Below, piece after piece: positions 10,511-22,194 of a stretch of DNA of 64,000 nucleotides. The first letter of the stretch is position 1. Every line of letters starts with the position of its first letter. The position numbers and the translations under genes are program-made. The stretch lies in assembly GCA_009763385.1 (NCBI GenBank), contig CM019823.1, forward strand, positions 29,355,668-29,419,667. The letters are read 5' to 3'. The stretch comes from Coix lacryma-jobi var. lacryma-jobi (taxonomy: Eukaryota; Streptophyta; Magnoliopsida; Poales; Poaceae). The notes beneath the pieces are model-generated. The model saw nothing but the letters and a program-made list of their open reading frames with translations. It was not told the origin of the DNA and ran no database searches.

Positions 10511-10842
10511 TAGTTACATTGACTAGTAGTACTTTCATTTACCAGCAGGCGCGCATGCATGCGCCAAACCCGTTCATATATATATATATATATACCAGCA
10601 GGCGAGCATACATTTTTTAATATATTACTATAATACCACTATAATAATATATAAATAAATATAGCCATATACTTCATGTATAAATGCATACTCAACATAA
10701 ATAGTATCATAGATGTTCTAGTATGATTATATACTCTGTGTCATATACTTTATCGGGATATATATATCCACTATAAATCTTGAGATACATATATGCGAGT
10801 AACTACTCCCTAGGAGTAGCAAAATTATATATATATATATAT
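10511..10842. other. AT-rich 3' flank with (TA)n tracts
   Basis: TA dinucleotide runs at about 10577-10594 and 10827-10848. No gene seen. Confidence 0.5.
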
Positions 10843-11043
10843 ATATACACTCTATTGGGACCTTAGGGTTTCCAATAATTATCGGAAGCCCTGAACAAAC
10901 CAGCTGGTTTGTTTGCACCAAACCAGCTCCCCACCCCCACTAGCCCATATAAAATTCCCTAAACCCTAATCCCCACCCACCCAATTCTGGATGCCACTCC
11001 CTGCCGGTCGCCGCCCCGGCCTCCGCGCGCGTCCCTCACGGCC

Positions 11044-11642
11044 ATGGCGGTCATGCCACAGCCACCGCCACCGCACGAGCCCGACCAAATCCTAGCGCTC
11101 CCGGACGTGCTTCTCCTCCGCGTCCTCGCCTGCCTCCCGGAGCCCCACCTCATGGGCATCGCCTCGCTGGTCTGCAGGAGGTGGACGCGCCTGGCGGGGC
11201 ACCTGCGTCGCCACCTCGCCATGCGCGACTGGGCCTTCATCACGCACCGGCTGCCCTATCGCTTCCCCGGCTTGACCGACTCGACCTGTTCCCGGCCTCC
11301 GTCGCCGCGCCCACCGCGGGCCCCGCTCCTCGCCTTTCGCGCAGGGTGTCACTGCTGGACCTCCTCGGGTAGCTCGCTGACGCGTACAGCGGTGCCACCG
11401 GCCCGCACTTTGCCGTCAAGTACCAGCTCCTCGACGAGGGGCTCGACGCGTTCATCTCCGTGTCCTCGACGAAGGTTCTCGACAACATGGTCGAGGAGCA
11501 CGACAAGCTCAGCGGCGCCAGCCCGAAGCTGAGGGTGTTCATCTTCCCCATCCTGGATGCTGCGGGAGACCGCGGCGCCGTCGGCGGGGAGGAGCTAGAG
11601 ACCGGGGCTTCGACGCGGACCTTTGATACCTGGAGGCCGTGA
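11044..11642 (+). pseudogene. F-box plus PB1 domain chimeric ORF, frame-broken
   Basis: From ATG 11044 the frame reads PDQILALPDVLLLRVLACLP, then EPHLMGIASLVCRRWTRLAG, a typical F-box (LPDxLLxRVLxxLP...VCRRW) that in other proteins binds SKP1 in SCF ubiquitin ligases. Near 11270 the frame shifts. The new frame runs RVSLLDLLG, meets a TAG at about 11371-11373, and continues LADAYSGATGPHFAVKYQLL, then GLDAFISVSSTKVLDNMVEE and LRVFIFPI. That is a PB1-domain pattern (KYQLxxEGLDAxISVSS...NMVEE). The TGA is at 11640-11642. F-box and PB1 are not a usual pair, so this looks like two host genes joined inside a transposon. No function is assumed for the broken product. Confidence 0.6.
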
Positions 11643-12014
11643 ACGACATAGAGAAAACTATAACTGCAAATATGTCGAGAAAATAGTGTTTTTATGCTTG
11701 CAATCATAGGTTTGTATGCATTGTTGAAACTGTCATTTCAGAAATGTTTGTGATTTCTATGCCGAGTTTCGTATATTTCTATGCACGATGTAAAAGTGAT
11801 GCTGGAGATATATGCATTTGTTATGTTATTTATATGCTCTCGTCTTCAACATTCCATGCGTCAGAAGATTCCGCAAGAATGATTTTCTCGGTGGTAATTG
11901 GATTCAAATTTCAAATTTTATAGTAAAATATAGATGATTTTCTATGTTTACATTCATAGAGCTTTTATGCACGATGAAACTATGTTGTATAAGTTCTTTG
12001 TATGTGATGTACAA

Positions 12015-12260
12015 CATAGATTTCTATACCTTGAGCTATTAGTTTCTATACATTAGGCTAGGTGGAATTCAAATTTTAAATTCAAGGCAAAGGGATGGTA
12101 CCTAGATTTTTACACCTCGAGCTATTATGTTCTACTTCAAGCTAGATGAAATTTAAATTTCAAATTCTAAGCAAAGGCACGATATCTAGATTTCTATACC
12201 TAAAGGCATAAGTTTCTATACCTCACACGCTCGGTGAAATTCAAATTTCAAATTGTAAGA
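12015..12260. repeat. ~85-bp imperfect tandem repeats
   Basis: About three units, each with TAGATTTCTATACC, then an AGCTATTAGTTTCTATAC-like stretch, then GGTGAAATTCAAATTTCAAA. No coding potential seen. Confidence 0.65.
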
Positions 12261-12429
12261 AAAAGGGAACATGATTTTATGCTTTGTAGGGTTTCTGTTC
12301 ATTGCTCACCTATTAGTTATGCATTGTTCAATGATGGAACCTTCATATGGACATGCCATGATTCAAAATTATTAGGAACATCAGACGGTGCATATATTTT
12401 TATGCTCACGGTCACATGATTCTATGCAC

Positions 12430-12855
12430 TCCACTCATGTTAATAATACATCCTCCCTGTTGGGTGGGCCCGACAAGGTTTTCGAGACAATAATCCCCTA
12501 GAGGACAGGGATGTGGTGGGTTCTATGCACTGCCCTCCTGTTATTATACATCCCCTAGAGGCAAGGGGTTGGGTGAACTCGACATGGTTTTCAAAACAAT
12601 AACCCCCCTAGAGCACAGGGGTGTGGTCAGGTTCTATGCACTCCCTTATTATTAATTATGCATCCCCAGAGGGAAGGGGGTTGGGTGGGCCCAACACTTT
12701 TTTTGAAACAATAACCCCCAAAAGAACAGGGGTGTGGTTGGGTTCTATGCACTCCTGTTAATTATACATCCCCCTAGAGGAAGATGAGGTTAGGTGGGCC
12801 CGACACAGTTTTAAAAATAATAATCCCACAGAAGAGGGAAGGGGAGAATGATTCT
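12430..12855. repeat. Four ~107-bp imperfect tandem repeats
   Basis: Units start near 12435, 12538, 12646 and 12754. Each has ATACATCCCCTAGAGG, GTTGGGTGGGCCCGACA, then AACAATAACCCCC and TTCTATGCACTCC. The repeats differ by scattered substitutions, so the array is not recent. Confidence 0.75.
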
Positions 12856-13511
12856 ATGATTTGTAGGGTTTTTTAACTGCTAATTATGCATTGTTCTATA
12901 ATGGAAACCTTCGTATCAACGTGTCTTGATTCAAGTTTCAAAATTTTAAAGAGCATCGGATCATTCACATGTTTCTATGCTCACAGCCACATGATTATAT
13001 GCTTAGTCAGAAACATTAAAATCTATACTTTAAAGCATAAAGTTATGAATTTCAAAAAAAATATTAAAAATAGATCTTGAATCGTGCGTAAAAATGCTAG
13101 GAGTCAAATGGTGAAACGTTTTTGAATTTGATGTTTCGTTAAAGAGTTATCGTGAAAAATAGAAGAAATTCGATTGGATTCCTTGCATGCAGTCATGCGT
13201 CAGTGTTGTCAGCCCTGTGTCAGCCTGTGTCAGGTGAGATGTTCATCCCACATAGAGGTTTTTATGCAGTAACAAAGTTAGTTTTATATATACAACCACT
13301 AGTTTTTATGCAACATTGGTGAAAAAAATTATTTTTGCGCAGCGCGACCTAGGATTCTACGCATCCAGTCTGTTGGGTGTGCACCGGTCCCCCACCTGCC
13401 CGCGGTCAGCTCTGTGGGACGTGGTGGTCTGGTGGAGGTCTAGGGTGGCTGGTTGGGGCTTCCAATAGTTATTGAAAGCTCTGGGCTCCCATTAGGGGGT
13501 CCTATATATAT

Positions 13512-15141
13512 AACTACTATTTAGGATACATCGCTCTAAATAATACTTAGAGCACCGCCCAGTTCCGGTGAGACCGGCCAACACCTCCCAAATCACACAA
13601 CCGTAAATGTTGTTACGAACAACCATGTTTCCGTATGCACTAGCAAGACGATCTCACAACAGTAAATATTTTAGTCCGCAATCGTAGATTTTGCTCTTCT
13701 TTATGTGCACCAGCACGTGAAAACAATTATACACCCCGCGACTATAAGCCCTTTAGTCCCCAAAGCTCGATCCTGGCTCGGTAACCAGGACTATAAGCCC
13801 TTACTGGCCAGGACCAAATTGTGTTCGTGTACTGGTGTTTTTATACTATGACTTTGGGTTGCCATTTGGTTGAGTAAAAATGATGTTGCATCCAAAAGAA
13901 CCATACCTAACTCATTTTTGCAAGTCATCTCCACGCCTTCCACCCACTCTCCATCCCAGATACCCTTCCGATCTGGTTATGATTGTGGTGGGGTCGGTTC
14001 TCCTCCTATTAGGGCAATAGCCATGGATCAGAGTCGGCTGATGATGGAGTTGTACTGGCCATTGGTCTGAGCAGTAAGTAGATGTTGCGCTTGAAAGTGC
14101 ATGTTGCAAGCTTTTATTCTAAGTGTTTTAGATGTTTGATAGGTATGTTGCAATTGTTTCACGCAGATGTTACAAAAATAGATCGAGATGTTGCATAATT
14201 GCAATGGCAGTACACCTATGCTGCAAGCTTTTGTTCCTAATATTTATGTGTTTTTTTTGCATATGCATGTTGCAAGTGCATTTATCTAAATATTGCATAT
14301 GTTTCACATGTATGATGCAAGTGTTTTATCTAGATGTTGCGTATGTTTTGCAATAGTTTTCAAGTGTTTTTCCAGGTATTTTTTGCTAGTATTTCAGATG
14401 CATGTTTCGTATGTTTTATGTCTTATGATACATATTGCAAATATTATGTCTGAATGTTTCAAAAGTAGATCGAGTATTGCATCTCTATCATCGTTTTTTG
14501 TTGTCCCCCATTGTCTCAGTGTCTCCTCCCTTCCAGCAACGGCTGAGCATCCACTGGCCCCTCTCTCTCAATGCTAAAGTGTAGCCACCTGGTGCAAATC
14601 ACTTGCTATAACCGTTGTTGTGTGCATGTGCGAGCGCAGGGGTAGCAAGCGGGGACTCGCCATGTGCGGTCAGGTGGCGCAGGTGATGTTCGGGTGATGC
14701 AGGCCCTATGTTGCCTGTGGGCAAATGCAAGATGTATCAGACGCGATATGCAGGTACATAAAAGGCACTAGGGTGTAGTATGTTAACGAAAACTGCAATG
14801 GTCTCAATTTCTCGCAAGCTAAACTACCAACTTTCTACCATAAAGGCTAAAATAGACATGACTGAACTTTAAACTCTGGAAGTCAGACCAGGCCAACACT
14901 TTTGATTCATAATCATAAACTTATAAAACATGCAAGAAGACACATTGCACAGAATAATATAGAGGCCATCAAGCTGGCCTTAACGAGGTTGTAGATAACT
15001 GGCATAAATGTTAGCAAGCGGCATACTGTACTCAAACAACAGGAACAAGAATGGTAGTTTGATCCCATCAATCCAGTTCCTGAGGGCACCATTAATGATG
15101 TACACATATAAGAGGACAGGAATCCTATGCAGATGCAATAG
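13512..15141. other. Intergenic, dispersed-repeat-like sequence
   Basis: 13730-13830 has weak CTTTAGTCCC and GGACTATAAG motifs reminiscent of CACTA subterminal repeats. 14090-14480 repeats ATGTTGCAAGTGTTT-like words, a common grass repeat pattern. Short ORFs here have no recognisable domain. Confidence 0.4.
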
Positions 15142-15671
15142 GGCCTTGTTTAGATTCTATCAGCACAGTCCTAATGTTAGAAACCATATGTAGTTTCTAT
15201 GTGTATTTAATATACGTAGACACTACGTATAAAAACTATGATCATAGTGGATAGTTTCTATAGAATTATTTTTTCCAATAAAATATCTTCTCTCTCTATT
15301 CCCAACCAATCATATCTCTTTGTATCTTAATTTTCGTGTAGACATGGTTTCTTGTCTGAGAAATCATTTTCTTATCTCTCCTCTTTAATTAGAGTGCTAC
15401 TATCATCTTTTTTGCTTAGGTGGCACTATAATTAATGAAGATAGAAACCACATAGTTTCATGGTCACTTCCTCTCCATCACATCAATGTTTGGACACATG
15501 CATGAAACATTAAATGTTAGTAAAATAAATAACTAATTGCACAGATTAATTATAAATCACGAGACGAATCTTTTGAGCCTAGGTAGCACATGATTGAATA
15601 ATATTTGTCAAATACAAACGAAAGTGATACAGTTTCAAAGTTGAAAAAAAAATCAGCATCTAAACAAGGCC
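15142..15671. mobile_element. MITE with GGCCTTGTTTAGAT inverted termini
   Basis: Left end GGCCTTGTTTAGAT and right end ATCTAAACAAGGCC are perfect inverted repeats of 14 bp, flanked on each side by TAG (3-bp target duplication). The 530-bp inside is AT-rich and non-coding. The termini are of a common grass MITE type; superfamily assignment (PIF/Harbinger or CACTA-like) is uncertain. Confidence 0.75.
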
Positions 15672-16885
15672 TAGTTGCACCATACCATCAACAAGAGAGT
15701 CCATATTTGCACAAATACTGTAGCAGATCGTTTGATGTGTCGATTCTAAATCAACTGATGAGATTGTTGCGCGGTCCTTGTGCAGTTGTAGCAGCACTGC
15801 ACCTACAGATCTCTTTGTCCTGTAAGCCTAAGTCAACTGATCGCAAAGTTAAAACTCTATAATACTAGTATACTGTTAGCATTTAGCAATAGTAATACAT
15901 GGCAAAACTAGGAGATTTCCACTTTGATGTTGATATGTGCGCCTTTGTGGGGTGAGTTAAAAGCAATACACAACCAAACATTAGCAATGGACTAATAGTT
16001 TGTGGTACTGCGTAATATGACGATTTTCATCGATTCCATCAGGTTCAAGCACAAAAAAAATGTGTTAAAATGTAGAAAATATAGATGAAAATCAATAATT
16101 CTTATTTAAAGAAAAATCAACAAATCTTGCCACTACAAAAGCGATGCATTGGGAACTAAATGGTTCAGCTTTATCTTATTTGTAACAAATGAGCTGATTA
16201 TCACACTTCCAACATGAATAGATGTGCACAGGCTTGAACATTTTCTTTTTGTGCCATGACCACAATTGAAATTATCTGTACAGATGGGATGCTTTTGTGC
16301 AAATGACCATATTTCATCGAGATAATACCAACTTGTACTCTCTATGTTCTCCTTACAAGTCCTTTTGGGCATGAACACAGCCCGTAAAGCTTATGGATAT
16401 GCAAAAGCTGTAGATGAATTGATACCATTGTATAATAATTGCAAAATGAGTTGAGTTGAAGGGCAACCACAAAAGAGTAACGAGAGTAATTCTAAAGAAC
16501 AACCACTTAAAACATATTTCACCATTATAGGTCAATAGACATATTCGGATGACTTAAATTAGTTACACGTATAGGGTTCAGGTAAATGACTCAAGCAAAG
16601 TGACCTTAGTTACTACCATAACCAAGATTCAACCATTAGTTACCAGTGACTGCAAGAAAAAATTTATTCAGCTCTAAACTCAAAATTTAAGCAGGCTAGG
16701 TAGGGAAATTAAACCATGGGTTTGTTACCTGACTTGAAAAGGTTTTCAGAAATCTTTATCCAGTTTTGATCGTCAATAAAGATCTTCCCTAATAGACATA
16801 GAACACTGGCGAGTAAGCTATACAAAGTAGCCACACACAGACAGTAATACTGGCCAGTAAGCTACACAAAGTAACCATACAAATA

Positions 16886-17124
16886 TACTCAATCCATCCC
16901 AAATTATAAGACGTTTGGGCTTTTTGACAATAAGTTTGACTACTCGTTTTATTCAAAATTTTGTGCAAAATATCACTTCTTTTGTCGTGGCTTTGTTTTT
17001 AATAAAAATTCTTCAAGAATAACTTAAATTTAACTTTGTTTGCATAAATTTTTTGAATAAGACGATTGGTCAAACTTGAGGACAAAAAAGTCAAATGTCT
17101 TATAATTTGGGATGAAGTGGAGTA
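16886..17124. mobile_element. Stowaway-like MITE
   Basis: Left TACTCAATCCATCCCAAATT followed by ATAAGACGTTTG. The right end reads inverted as TACTCCACTTCATCCCAAAT followed by TATAAGACATTTGAC. About 239 bp, non-coding. Confidence 0.75.
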
Positions 17125-17551
17125 GTAAAGAATGGATCAAAGCTGTCTAAATTAACAAAGCTTTGCAGTAAAGAGATATGAATATGAATATGAATATGAA
17201 TATATGTTTGTCTATTTCCCCTAAACAAATTTCCAATAACCAATAATTAACTGTCGGATTAGCCTTCCAAGGCTTCACATGACTGGTGGAACTAATTTGG
17301 TGGTGCACAAAAACACAATGCAAGATAGTATGATAGACTTGATGCATGACAGTATTGTGGAAAGTCGTAAGCCCATAGGGCAGAAACACAACGTAAATTA
17401 AATGCCTCAAGCTTGGAATACAACTGTTACTTCTATACACGGATAAAAATGCACAAATTGTTAAAAAGAAGTAATGAAAAATTGTTCACCATCATTTGCT
17501 CTTTGTAAAATAGGTTGGAACTTGAATTTTTCAAATTTATACACAAGTTAT

Positions 17552-17811
17552 TACTCTCTCCATCCCAATTATAAGACATTCCAAGAATCTTGGAGAGTCA
17601 AAGTTTTTCAACTTTGACCAAAATTATAGAGAGAAATATAAAGATTATGACATCAAATATGTATATTATGAAAATATAACTAATAAAGAATCTAATTATA
17701 CTTAGTTGGTATCATAAATATTATTATTTTATTACATAAATTTGGTCAAAGTTGAAAAACTTGACTTTCCAAGATTCTTGGAATGCCTTATAATTTGGAA
17801 TGGAGGGAGTA
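17552..17811. mobile_element. Stowaway-like MITE with long TIRs
   Basis: Left TACTCTCTCCATCCC, then ATAAGACATTCCAAGAATCT, GTCAAAG and CAACTTTGACCAAA. The right half is the inverted counterpart ending GGAATGGAGGGAGTA. 260 bp; TIRs span roughly 75 bp, so the whole could fold into a long hairpin. Confidence 0.85.
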
Positions 17812-18045
17812 GTTATTAGTCATTTTTCACTTTTCAAAGAGTCAAACAATTTCAAGTTTGACCAAAGTTATATAAAAAAGTACAAAATAAGTAACATTAA
17901 TTTAATTATGAAATGTATTATTATCATAGTAAACCTAGTTGGAGACATAAATTTTAATATTATTCACTATAAACTTGGCCAAAGTTAAGCTAGTATGACT
18001 TGCAAAAATCCACAGTTGCATACTTTTGGGGACGGAGTACATGCC
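17812..18045. mobile_element. Degraded Stowaway-like MITE
   Basis: Has internal AAGTTTGACCAAAGTTATAT and TTGGCCAAAGTTA arms and a right end CTTTTGGGGACGGAGTA, typical of this family. The left end is eroded and abuts the MITE at 17552. Confidence 0.5.
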
Positions 18046-18048
18046 TTG

Positions 18049-18340
18049 TACTGCCTCCATTCCGAATTGTAGGTTGTTTTGGTTTTGTCCAAAGTCAAAT
18101 TAATCTAGCTTTCACCAAGTTTGAGAATGCAAATGCATCAACATCTAGCACATCAAATTAGTTTCATCATCTAGCACATCAAAGTAGTTTCATTAAATCA
18201 ACCTTGAAATATGTATTGATAATACATTCATTCAGTATTGTAAATGCGAATATATTGTCTATAAACTTAGGACAAAGTTAGAGAAATTTTACTTAGGACA
18301 AAACTAAAATAAATTACAATTTGAAACGAATGTAGTAGTA
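18049..18340. mobile_element. Stowaway-like MITE
   Basis: Left TACTGCCTCCATTCCGAATT then GTAGGTTGTTTTGGTTTTGTCC. Right GGACAAAACTAAAATAAATT then ACAATTTGAAACGAATGTAGTA, its inverted copy. About 290 bp, non-coding. Confidence 0.65.
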
Positions 18341-19767
18341 TTTTGTGGCATAACTAGGTGTTAGGAAAAAAAAGTAAAAAAACATCAGTGTTTATGCGTG
18401 TTGACAAACCATATACCATTGATGTTAGTGAAATGACAAATAATAATGTCAGGCACACTTGACTCCTAAGTGTTTAATTTAAATTTCAGGCACACCGGAC
18501 TCTTTTAAGTGTTTGTTAATTTAAAATCATCTCAAGTTTTAATTTAAACTTAAACATACATAGCATCATTCTACACAGTGAGGAAGTGGATAGCATATTC
18601 TCTATGGATCTGGTTTCTCTATATTGGTAGGAAAATCCTCTATTCATTTCAAGTGTCACTATTTCTGAATAGGAGGGGGGGGGGGGGGGGTGGGGATGCT
18701 GATGACTGATGATCTGCAGCTGCAAACAGTCATCTACTCTGTTAGTCACCATCCAATTTCAATATACCCAACAGCAAGGTACATTGGACTTCAAAACCCT
18801 AAATGCAACCAAAAAAAGAAGATAATTAATGTGAGGTGTAGTTTGGACAAGTTAATATACATGTGCAACTGTATTCAACGAAACAAACATTTTACTCCAT
18901 TTAAATTAGGTTTGTAGAATTATCTTTCAGAATTTGTAAAAGATAGCCAACAGTGAGCTGAAGCATTGAAGAAACATTTAATGTCAATTGCATGGTTCCC
19001 ACAGTCCAATAATTTGCCGGTCAACCTTGAAATTCAAATCAACATGAGAGTGTTTGTCTCAAAACAGCAAATGGAAATCTGTATCTTCTTTCTTCTAATA
19101 AAACAACAATTCATAACTACTTTTAAAATAAATGAACCAACTGAGGAGAAGGGAAGCTTTTTATTAAGGGTCAATTAAGGACCTACAGAAAAACTAGTGC
19201 TCTGACAAGGACTAGAACTTAGATTGTCTAGGTGTGCATCCACACCCTTCACCAACTCAGCATCCTAATGTGTTGCTACTTATGAAGTATCACTTCCTAG
19301 CAGTATCAAGTTACAAGGATTTGTTGATCTATTGCCAAAGTTTACCTTATACTAACTTTCAAATATATAACATTAAGTCGCTTTTGTTGATCTCTTACCA
19401 AGTTTACCTATATAACTTTCAAATATATACATTAAGTCACTTGTTACCAAGAGTAAGGAACTGGAGGGAGGAAATAAAAGAATCCCTATCTTCTGAAGAA
19501 AAATAAAAATAGTGAACTTAGCAAGCACTTTCTCCTCACAGGCAAAATTAACCATTATGACATTATATCTCAATCATATAGTAAATGGGGAAAAGAATCA
19601 ACAGGAAGATATCCACACATATGAAACATAGAATCTAACAACAGCAAAATTACAGCATGAGATTAACGACTGAAACAGCATAACACAAACCAGGTACAGA
19701 CTATTTCACAAAATAAGAGGATGTGAGAGCCAGTTGCATGCATATTATCTTACAGCAGGGAGGATAT
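18341..19767. other. Intergenic, no gene seen
   Basis: AT-rich. It contains an uninterrupted run of about 17 G at 18674-18690. 19320-19445 has a short direct duplication of AACTTTCAAATATATA and TTGTTGATCT. Nothing codes convincingly before the SEC15 stop. Confidence 0.5.
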
Positions 19768-22194
19768 CTAACTGGCTTCTCTGAGCCTCTTGATCAGGGT
19801 ATCGATAGATTTCTTCTTTGGGTTCTGCCTGTTGGCACCCTTGTCCCGAATGTTGAGAAATAACTCTCTGAGGTATCTTTAAACTTCTCTGAGATGATTG
19901 CAACCTTTCTATAATCCAGCTTGTTATAGCTCTTTTCACGGATCACTGGATTTAGGAAATTCTCTGGACTATTGCTCATAAGAAGATTCACTAGCTGCCT
20001 TGCTTCAACTAGTGCAGCCTTCATTTCATTTTTTGCAGATTCTTGACCTGAGTCCACGAACAGGCTAGACATGCCCTCTGCAAACGTCTCAAACATTTTG
20101 AGATCAGTATCTATACCAGTGACTGCATTGGCATTGAACCGCTTTACTGAATCTTAAGAAGAGCTCGATGATCCTTTCAGAGATGTGCGCAAGCACTGCA
20201 CAAGTACACGGCGGAGCACGGGAAGGGGAAGGATCTGCTGTGCAGTTGATGTGAGCGTCTCAAGGTAGATGATGACCTCGTTCGCATACTCATTGCCTCC
20301 AGGAGGAGGGTCATCAGCCATCCAGTTGATACCATCAGATTGCCGCATGAACTCGTCAACCTTGGCATGCAGAAGCCGCAGCAGGAGCACCTCCGCAGCA
20401 TCACGTGACCTGCGAAGTGGGAAGTCCGCCGACCACGCTCCACAGCACGCAGCGGCACACCACACAGTTGCGCAGCATGGCGTGTGAAAAACTCACATGC
20501 CCGCTCCATCACAGACATGTTAGCAGCAACCTGCATTGCCTGGGACACACTTAGACCACTGCCTGAATCCACAAGCTTTTGAATCGAAGCATCCACCACC
20601 TCTGAGAGGATCCGACCAAGGTACTTCTTCACTGCTGCATAGGTATCCCCACCACCCCCATGTGCCATGAAGCTCACAGAATCTTCAATGAATGAACGAA
20701 CAATACGGCAAATGTCTGGGACAGTGCATGAAAACGGTGCAACATATGGGAAAGCTGGGGTGATGTCTGAGCTCTGAATTCCAAATGCAAGGACATTCAT
20801 TGAGTACTCGTACTCCTTTCTCATGAGCATCTGATCAAACTTATCTGCAGCCAGTGCCTCTGCCACCTGCCTACGGCAATCTGCAAGCAGCAAATCATGG
20901 TACTTGTCTCTATGCTTAGCCAGCACATCAAGCAGCATCCCTACTGGATAACCATACCGCCGCATTGTGGCAGAAAGCAAAGCAGCATAATCAGTGATCA
21001 GAAGCAAGTGGTTTGCTGTCTGCATCCTAGAGAAGTTGTCTTCCATCACAGAGACCATCTTCCCACAGCGGGCATCCCAAAGCGTGTCTACATCTGGTCG
21101 AGATGTGAGCCCACCCCCTGTTCTAAACACACGGTCCTCAACAATAAAGAACCCAGCAATCTGTGGAAAAAACACCTGGTGGGACTCGAGGAATGGTGTC
21201 GCCGCAATGACATCAAAGTCCGATGTCAGCTGCAGCTTCCTGTTTTCCAGGTAGTACTTCTTGAACCGCTCACCCAGTGCCAGCGTCTGGTGTATATGCA
21301 TCGCTCGATAGAGCGGTGTAAGGTCAAAAGAGGCTGCAGCGGCACCATCTGCTGCGTCAGCTGTTGCCGCGGCTGCCGCAAAATCATCGAGGTCACCAAC
21401 TCCATCGTCATCCAATGAGATGCACTCCTCCAGCGGGCGGTTGCTTGGAGCGGAGCTCCTCCTGGCGCTGCCTGGCGGCAGCCGAGCGGCCGATGGCCAC
21501 CTGACCGAGGTGCCTCGAAGCAGCGCGGATGCTAACCATCCAGTCGGAGAACTCCTGGAGATCTCGCGCTCGGCATGCGCGCGCACCGCAGGGACGACGC
21601 TGAGCAGCATGCGGCGGAGCGTGGGTAGCGGCAGCGGCTCGGGTCCCGAGGCGAGGTCCCGGTCGATGGCGTCGACGGCGCGCAGGGCGAGGTAGAGCCC
21701 ATGGTTGCCGGCCTGGAGGTGCGCGTTCGCCCGCGCCGCGAGCGCGAGCAGCCGTACGCACCGGCGGGAGGAGGCTAGCGCGGAGGAGAGGTTCCCCGCG
21801 AGCGAGCGCGCGGCGAGGAAGGACTCAAGCGAGGCGAGCAGGGGCCGCCGAGGAGAGAAGCGCGGAGGGGACGCCGAGAGGGAGCCCTTGAGCGCGTCGG
21901 CGTCGGCCAGGAGGGACCGGAGGTCGTCGACGGCGCGGATGAAATCGTGGAAGTGTGCGCGGCAGAGCTCCTCGATCTCGGCCTCGCGGTCCCGCGCCGC
22001 GCCGCGGAGCGAGGCGAGCAGCGGCTCGGGGCGGCCGCACGCGAAGGCCCGGCGCACGAAGGGGCCAGGTCCTCCCCGGCCGCGATGGCGGCGGAGAGCT
22101 GCGCGAGGTCCGCCTCGGACGGCGCGGACGCGGACGACGCATGACCGGCCCCCGCCGCCGACAGCGGCGCGTCGCCGGGGAGCTTGCGCCGCAT
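19768..22194 (-). CDS. SEC15B: Exocyst complex component SEC15 (SEC15B-like), frame breaks present
   Basis: A single-exon gene of about 2.4 kb, the usual size for plant SEC15. ATG at 22194 starts MRRKLPGDAPLSAAGAG. Then come EAEIEELCRAHFHDFIRAVD near the N-terminus, FDLTPLYRAMHIHQTLALGE, AGFFIVEDRVFRTGGGL, NFSRMQTANHLLLITDYAAL, MRRYGYPVGMLLDVLAKHRD, KEYEYSMNVLAFGIQSSDIT, VPDICRIVRSFIEDSVSFM, GGNEYANEVIIYLETLTSTA, and NFLNPVIREKSYNKLDYRKV. The end is KSIDTLIKRLREAS with TAG at 19768-19770. SEC15 is a subunit of the tethering complex that docks secretory vesicles at the plasma membrane and links to Rab GTPases. The frame changes at about 22063, 21560, 21440, 20430, 20195, 20150 and 19840, each by one or two bases; two of these cancel. 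Between breaks the protein is well conserved, which argues for sequence errors over decay. Confidence 0.88.

Larger units (their letters stand above)
10843..13511. mobile_element. Candidate TIR-bounded element carrying gene fragments
   Basis: The two ends align as inverted copies: TATATATA, a GGGACC/GGACCCC block, then a 26-bp near-palindrome with core TTCCAATAATTAT-GGAAGCCC. The left copy is at 10866-10891 and the right one at about 13456-13481 reading inward on the minus strand. The inside holds host-gene-like coding pieces and AT-rich tandem repeats. This resembles Pack-type or foldback elements. No clean target duplication could be read because AT-rich tracts abut both ends. There is no transposase inside. 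Confidence 0.45.

Noticed and set aside
13730..13830. A further CACTA end
   Set aside because: Only weak CTTTAGTCCC-like words, no TIR, no CACTA terminus nearby.
17170..17205. GAATAT microsatellite as a regulatory array
   Set aside because: Simple short repeat with no nearby gene start.
18674..18690. 17-base G run as a structural signal
   Set aside because: A plain homopolymer whose true length is uncertain in this sequence; no context links it to a function.
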